Source: Neckera pumila
Taxonomy: Eukaryota > Streptophyta > Bryopsida > Hypnales > Neckeraceae
Direction: 5' to 3'
Assembly: GCA_963969595.1 (NCBI GenBank)
Contig: OZ018408.1
Coordinates: 8,863,823 to 8,927,822, forward strand
DNA length: 64,000 nt
Positions 59,068-64,000 of this stretch are shown one piece after another. Under the pieces are notes generated by a model, which saw only the letters and a list, made by a program, of their open reading frames with translations, searched no databases and was not told the DNA's origin. The first letter of the stretch is position 1, and the number at the start of each line of letters is the position of its first letter. A program made the translations under genes and the position numbers.

Positions 59068-59643
59068 GGCTGCGGGAGCAGCGATGCTGGCAAGGAGGAA
59101 GAAGGCATTAGGATAAGGGACCCACGGTTTCGCACGACGGTTCTCACGGGGATAGGGGGTTGATCAGGGCCCCACGGAGCTTATCCCTCGACCCCAAGAA
59201 ATTTCAGTTTAAGCTACGTGGCAAACGGGGAGGGCCATTCTGGTCATTTAAGTGGGGTCCTTATCTCGTTTGAAATTTGAGAAACTCATGGCCGAGATCT
59301 GTGATGCTTGAGTAGAGTGGCACAAAGAAGAATTTCTGTCTCTTTTTGAGACTAGGTTTATAAAGAGGACGTTCTTTCAATCAGAAATCGAGGGTATAAA
59401 ATACAGAAATGACATTCAATGGTTGCACTCAAATTTTAATTCAGATTTTGAGTGCATTTCTCTATCAAATTTTCTGAGTGATGCCTTGTTGGAAGCTACT
59501 TAGAATGTACTACTCGTGAGCTATAACAGACCCTCTTAGTCAGAGTATTGAGATCACAGCAAGAAATTGAAGACGAACACTACGGTATTAGATCTTGTAG
59601 GAATAGGATACTATGGATATCAAGAATGTTGAAGCTCTATACA

Positions 59644-59673
59644 GGCTCTTTGTCAGAGAGCTCTAAACAGGTG
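59644..59673 (+). repeat. Inverted short copy of the FLAP1 exon 6 / intron 6 border
   Basis: GGCTCTTTGTCAGAGAGCTC (then TAAACAGGTGT) on the plus strand closely matches the minus-strand end of FLAP1 exon 6 and its donor (GGCTCTTTGCCAGAGAGCTC then TATACAGGTAT). It lies about 250 bp past the FLAP1 stop codon in inverted orientation. Confidence 0.6.
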
Positions 59674-59924
59674 TAACTCGCAAGCAACACAAAAAACAAC
59701 AAATGGACTGTTTATAAAGAAACCATTTCAGATTCAGTTCAACTTAGAAACCAGGATTACAATCGAAACTATCTGAAATGCATCTCATGGAAACAGATGG
59801 CCTATATGTCACTCCAAATATTGGAACTCTGTAAAATGTACACGTTATATTGCAGGCAGGACTGTGTTCTGTCTGGAGAAATCTCTGTGAAATGTACAAG
59901 TGGTTTCTACCGAGAGCTGGGTTC

Positions 59925-62412
59925 CTACAAAGACCTCAGGAGAGGATACTTGCGAAGAAGCTCCCTCTCCGACAGTGTATCATTCTCATCTTGCGGAGTC
60001 CACAGCACTTCTACAGCCTGCCAAAATACGCAATTCAATAGTTCATACAAGCCCAAGCCAAACTTACTACAAAAAAAGCCTTCAGGACAGCACAACGAAT
60101 TAAGATAAGACAATAATTTGATAAGATAATAACCAAGAGAAATACGAAATCGACATACCTGTATAGAGCTCTCTGGCAAAGAGCCCAACTTCTGAAGAGC
60201 TAACTGCAAATCTGCACTACTGGAGATCGCTGACAGTTTATGTTCTCCCTCCACAGCCACTAAAATAGTCACCTGTAACAAAGTCAAGAAATTCATGAAG
60301 AGTCCAAATAAAGGATGAAATTGCCATGTACATGGCTACGGATGTGCAATTTCTTCGAAACTAATTTGTAAGCCATCAACTAACGTAAATGATGATGGAA
60401 AATGAAATGAGTTACATAATGTACTCACCACAATAAACTCGTTGCTAAATCGATTGGCTTTAGATGCTGCCATCATGCGCTTCCGTATACTATTCACATT
60501 TATGAAAGTTTCCTCATCAAACTTTCCTCGTTCCTCCAATGACAACTGATTGAATTGCTCTTCAGTGTCGCTTTCATTGCGCTTCACAAAAGACTGTTAC
60601 CAATGCATCTTTCGTTAGTAGCTCGTACTATGTACCAATGTGCTATAATCAAAACTTGTTGAATCTTTAAGCTTTACAAAAGTGTTACGGAGTATGATAC
60701 AAGGGAACACACAATTTGAAAAATTATATAGCAATTCCGTTGCAAATATCACAATAAGGCAAAAAAAACACCACAGAAATGAAATGAAATGAAATGAAAT
60801 AACAGGATATTGAAAAGGACTTAGCTAATGATAATAAACACGCAATAAAAAGGAGGATAGAAATGGCGAACATACCGAAGAAAGTCCAGACATACAAAAA
60901 TCTGGATGCCTCAGCAATGACAGACATGCCTCTGCAAACAAAAGTAGTGAACACAGTCTTCATCAAGAATACAAAATTTTCAAGACAGCAACATCTGGTG
61001 TAGACGATAAGTACGTACATCAATTAGTTTACAAAACGTTACCTGTCAGAATATTGTGCAATCCCTTCGTTGTCGTAGTGTCAGCATCCTCAGCAATCCG
61101 GTCCAGATCCTGCTGTAACGTTCTCGCTAGCCCTAATAATCCAACCTGTATTTCCGTCCCAAAGGACTATGATTATTCCAAATTCATGAATACCCTTAAA
61201 TCCTACCTACTTTATCAAATACTTTTAATTGCTGAGGCCAAAGATCTGTATGACAGTTCTAATACAATTCATGTCAGCTCTAAACCTCAAATAAATAAAC
61301 TGTCCAGAGCTCTAAACCTAAAAGAAAGAAATAAAACTGTCCAGCATAGGTTGAACGCAGGGGTACCTGAAGTTTCAGAACGCTCGAAGTTCGTGTCCCA
61401 GCTCGTAATGAGCCACCAAATGTCTTCTCTGAGAGAAAACGGTTCACTGAAATCATAGATGCGCATCCCATACAAAAGGCAATGAAGAAGAGGGAGCTGG
61501 AACCAAGTCCGAAGCTAGTTGCGGGACCCATATAGTGACTGGGAGCTGGGACTGAGAGAGGAATGGTGGTGAAGTACTCATTATGATAGGTTTGAATCGG
61601 TGGTGCACTGTAAATCGGTGCACTTGGTCGTGAATAAGATTGTCTTGGTGCTGGCGATGGCCTGGCTGGTGCAGACCTAGTTTGCCCACCTGTTACAGTC
61701 CAAAGAGACATGCACAAACTTCAGTAACCTATACGAAAGTATGCACCCAAGACAACAAAAAATGTTATCAACAAGAACAATCAAAACGCACATATGATGT
61801 TGCTAAGAATCCAGATATACCCCGTCTATTTGATACTGTAATACTAAGTGGTTCGAAATTGAAAGCCATTCTTCTAGTTAACAACTACATCTTCAAATTA
61901 GATTGCAAAATTCCTACAGGAAAATATGCAATCATCACACAATCTCGCAGAGAGTAAGAATAATAACTTTGAAACGAACTGCCACCGACTCTGCCTCCTG
62001 AAGCCGCGACTGCCATCTCCGGGCCCTGTGAGACCAGCAAGCAGAAAAGAAGAGCCACCATAGCCGGCTTTTTCACCAAACAAACCGCCTCCAGCACCGA
62101 CTTGGCTACGCCCTCCACCAAGCCTAACCTAGTTGCGTCCATCTCTGCTCCCTTAGACATTTCCTCCTCCTCGTCCTTCTCCGCCCTCACCGCCACGACT
62201 TGCATCTCCTTGCCCTGAATTTGACCTACTCTCGAAGACGTAATCCTCAAAAAACAACGCCCATGCAACAAACTGCCCAGCCGAGGAAACCCACGCAACC
62301 CTAAATTGGAGCCAACCCAGGGCTTCACATTTGGCTTCGATGGCCGTGAACCAAGGCTGCTTCTCGTTCTATGAAGATGAAGCAGCATTCCATGAGAGGC
62401 GAAAACTGCCAT
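59925..62412 (-). CDS. FLAP1: DUF1517 chloroplast protein, FLAP1-like
   Basis: Seven exons: 62412-61968, 61689-61367, 61145-61043, 60931-60876, 60593-60429, 60272-60159, 60017-59925, giving about 432 residues. The N-terminus is a basic, Ser/Arg-rich transit peptide (1-75). It is followed by an acidic stretch, a hydrophobic segment (about 116-128), an AASGGRVGGSSF motif, a Ser/Pro/Tyr-rich linker (SAPARPSPAPRQSYSRPSAP), a membrane segment (SSSLFFIAFCMGCASMISV, about 212-230) and the DUF1517 domain: VLKLQVGLLGLARTLQQDLD, IAEDADTTTTKGL, RHPDFCMSGLSS, FNQLSLEERGKFDEETF, VTILVAVEGEHKL and VLWTPQDENDTLSERELL. Arabidopsis FLAP1 sits in thylakoid and envelope membranes and tunes non-photochemical quenching under fluctuating light. 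The exon 1 end (CAAA|GTTATT) is a weak donor chosen to keep frame; the rest join cleanly. Confidence 0.92.
60776..60800. repeat. Pentamer microsatellite (GAAAT)
   Basis: About five tandem GAAAT units lie in FLAP1 intron 4. Confidence 0.85.
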
Positions 62413-62930
62413 ATCTACTAATCACCCGCTGCGTGGAAACCTAAAATTATTTCTGTCCAGAATCGACACAAAGTGCGAGAACACACAAAAATCCTATCAG
62501 CTGGGGACTGAGGCGCGAGCTTCTGGAATTCGGAGGTGCAAACATTCTAGTATAATGCATAACTCAGCTATCAATGCAGATCGAAGCTTGGCAATACCAA
62601 ACAAATTCCTTCAGAAAACGAAAAATCCGCCGCTTGATGGAATGAATCAGAGAGTCCTGTCGCGGTGGAATTAGTTGGCCTGGGGATTCTCCGTAGTGAT
62701 GAACTGGACTGACGTAGCACGGCGGGCGGTGCGAGTGCATCCACTGAAAAAGGCTTTTCTACAGATACTTTGGATAGAATTATCGATTATCATAATTTCA
62801 TCCGCAGTTTCAGTAGACTTTATTAAGTAGATCTGCCAATTGAGTATTTTTTTTCTTTGTTGGGTTATGGAAATTTGAAGAATTCATCCACTGGAATATT
62901 AGACCGAATATTCGATTTGCTTTTCCAGGT
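62413..62930. promoter_or_regulatory. Shared divergent promoter region
   Basis: The FLAP1 start (62412, minus) and the leader of the right-edge gene (a splice donor TTTTCCAG|GTAAGA at 62929, plus) diverge from this ~500 bp segment. No open frame of note lies within it. Shared promoter function is inferred from geometry only. Confidence 0.4.
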
Positions 62931-63183
62931 AAGATTTTGCAAAAACTCAGCATGTGAGTACCGGTATTATCAGTTTGGATTGCTGGGACTAGCGCAAAGG
63001 ATACCGGTGCTTGGTTCGCTGTTGCTTGTAGAGGGTGCCTGCGCCGGACGTTTAGGGTTTGCTGTGGGGCTCGACTCTTGTGTGCTGATGCTCTGGCATT
63101 GTGTCGGTGTATTATGGGGCAATGCCGGTGGCTAATTGGCTATCCAGCAGTGGCTCTCTTTTCTCACTCTTTTTTCGTGCAGG
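62929..63183 (+). other. Probable leader intron of the right-edge gene
   Basis: A strong donor (CAG|GTAAGA at 62929) and a strong acceptor (TTTTTTCGTGCAG ending 63183) bracket 255 bp. The 3' portion, from 63019, is homologous to the methyltransferase leader at 29419-29600. A second possible leader intron runs from CAG|GTCCGT (about 63375) to GGGGTTTCAG (63493). Confidence 0.5.
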
Positions 63184-63533
63184 GAATTCTTAAGCCGGTG
63201 TGGACCTGGAGCTGATGGTGCTGCCACTTATTTCCAGGACTGCGGCTTGAGTTCCCACGCAATATTTTCTTGCCGTCCAATTCCAAAGAGATCTGCGCGG
63301 TGTGATATACCTTTGTCGCGATGAAATTGTGAGATTCTCCGCCCTTCCACGATCCCTTCATTTGCGGGGACAGGTCCGTGAATTTTTAATGTTACAATTG
63401 CTCGTCAAGACTGTTTGGGTCTGGAAACTTGGGAGTTGTGGACTCTATAGGGATTGAAGAGTGATTTTTGACGTGTGGTTGCTGGGGTTTCAGGAAAAAC
63501 GGAAATGCGGGTCTGTTGACTAACTTCGAGACC

Positions 63534-63608
63534 ATGGACTTGTTCAAGTCGCGTGGGGCTGATCGAGGGATGGGCGCTACCGGCAGCCTCTCAGCTGCCG
63601 AACTTAAG
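63534..63608 (+). CDS. First coding exon of an unrecognised gene (partial, runs off the edge)
   Basis: ATG in a good context (ACCATGG) opens 25 codons, MDLFKSRGADRGMGATGSLS then AAELK, ending at AAG|GTCTGT in phase 0. I do not recognise the protein from this stub. Upstream splice signals suggest one or two non-coding leader exons, as in the methyltransferase gene. The following intron has TTTAGGG repeats and continues beyond the window. Confidence 0.5.
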
Positions 63609-63734
63609 GTCTGTTCTACTCTTTTCCAGGATCTCTGTGTTATTCAAACCTTTTTGGAGTCTTTTGCCTGAACTTTCATGTGTTAATTTGGTTGCTATGG
63701 TTGGTATGGGATTCCGGAGAGTACTTTCTGCAGG

Positions 63735-63795
63735 TTTTTTTAGGGTTTAGGGTTTTTAGGGTTTAGGATTTAAGGTTTTTAGGGTTTAGGGGCAA
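63735..63795. repeat. Interstitial telomere-like TTTAGGG cluster
   Basis: TTTAGGGTTTAGGG and TTTTTAGGG/TTTAAGG variants recur about seven times within 60 bp, inside the presumed first intron of the right-edge gene. This is a degenerate form of the plant telomere repeat and equals a dense telo-box cluster. Confidence 0.75.
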
Positions 63796-64000
63796 GTTCA
63801 AGCCCTAAAGGACCAAGGATCCCAAATCGAGGCTTTTCTTTTTCTTGAAGAGTAGATCCCAAATTGAGACTTTCATTTTGTTTTTTGATCAGCACGTGCA
63901 ATGTTCTTCACTGATTTTAGTGGTATAATCGTTTGCTCCTTTCTTAATTTTATTTCTCTCAATATGATCAATCGAATTGTTCATTTGTAAACCAGATACC

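Noticed and set aside
58375..59111. 201-codon and other open frames on the plus strand
   Set aside because: They are antisense shadows of the GC-rich LQY1 coding region, and their start lies in the tandem repeats.
1..64000. CRISPR arrays, rRNA genes, organellar DNA
   Set aside because: No spaced short repeats of CRISPR type, rRNA signatures or organelle gene order were seen.

Overview
This window looks like nuclear DNA from a land plant. Five nearly complete, intron-rich protein genes (200-400 bp introns with ordinary GT-AG borders) sit in AT-rich, transposon-filled intergenic DNA. The genes are plant-type: a DFG-type CDK8 (CDKE), TFIID subunit TAF4 with a plant RST domain, an X8/GPI protein, the chloroplast zinc-finger protein LQY1 and the DUF1517 chloroplast protein FLAP1. 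Short introns, clear plant telo-boxes and an F-box/kelch-like relic would suit a bryophyte, perhaps a moss, but the species cannot be read from the sequence. Exon borders were assigned by eye from splice consensus, reading-frame continuity and remembered family sequences; no search was run.

Layout: 0.3-1.5 kb, decayed F-box gene (+). 1.6-7.8 kb, AT-rich DNA with relics of a ~0.95 kb inverted-terminal element, a GC-rich hairpin island and one MITE. 7.85-10.9 kb, CDKE/CDK8 (-). 11.1-16.4 kb, gene-poor. 16.4-25.5 kb, TAF4 (-, 17 exons). 25.7-29.1 kb, gene-free with two ~310 bp MITEs. 31.65-34.7 kb, class I SAM methyltransferase related to EEF1AKMT4/METTL13 (+), with a long 5' leader from ~29.2 kb. 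37.88-40.13 kb, X8-domain GPI-anchored protein (-). 40.5-57 kb, a transposon graveyard of at least five inverted-repeat families, nested up to three deep. 58.55-59.07 kb, LQY1 (-), with a ~300 bp tandem repeat at its 3' side. 59.93-62.41 kb, FLAP1 (-). 62.8-64.0 kb, start of an unrecognised gene (+) that runs off the edge.

Functional themes: CDK8 (Mediator kinase module) and TAF4 (TFIID) both act in RNA polymerase II initiation and lie on the same strand about 5.5 kb apart. LQY1 and FLAP1 both act at the thylakoid in photosystem II repair or fluctuating-light acclimation, and are also same-strand neighbours. There is no operon logic here, so proximity is only suggestive.

The most unusual features are: (1) the nested 41.1-45.2 kb composite element; (2) the ~0.95 kb repeat family with TTAACCCCTAAAGG termini in at least six copies; (3) a ~175 bp leader sequence shared by the methyltransferase gene and the right-edge gene 33.6 kb apart; (4) tandem repeats at gene ends, including four copies in CDKE intron 1 that carry the exon 1 end and plant telo-boxes.
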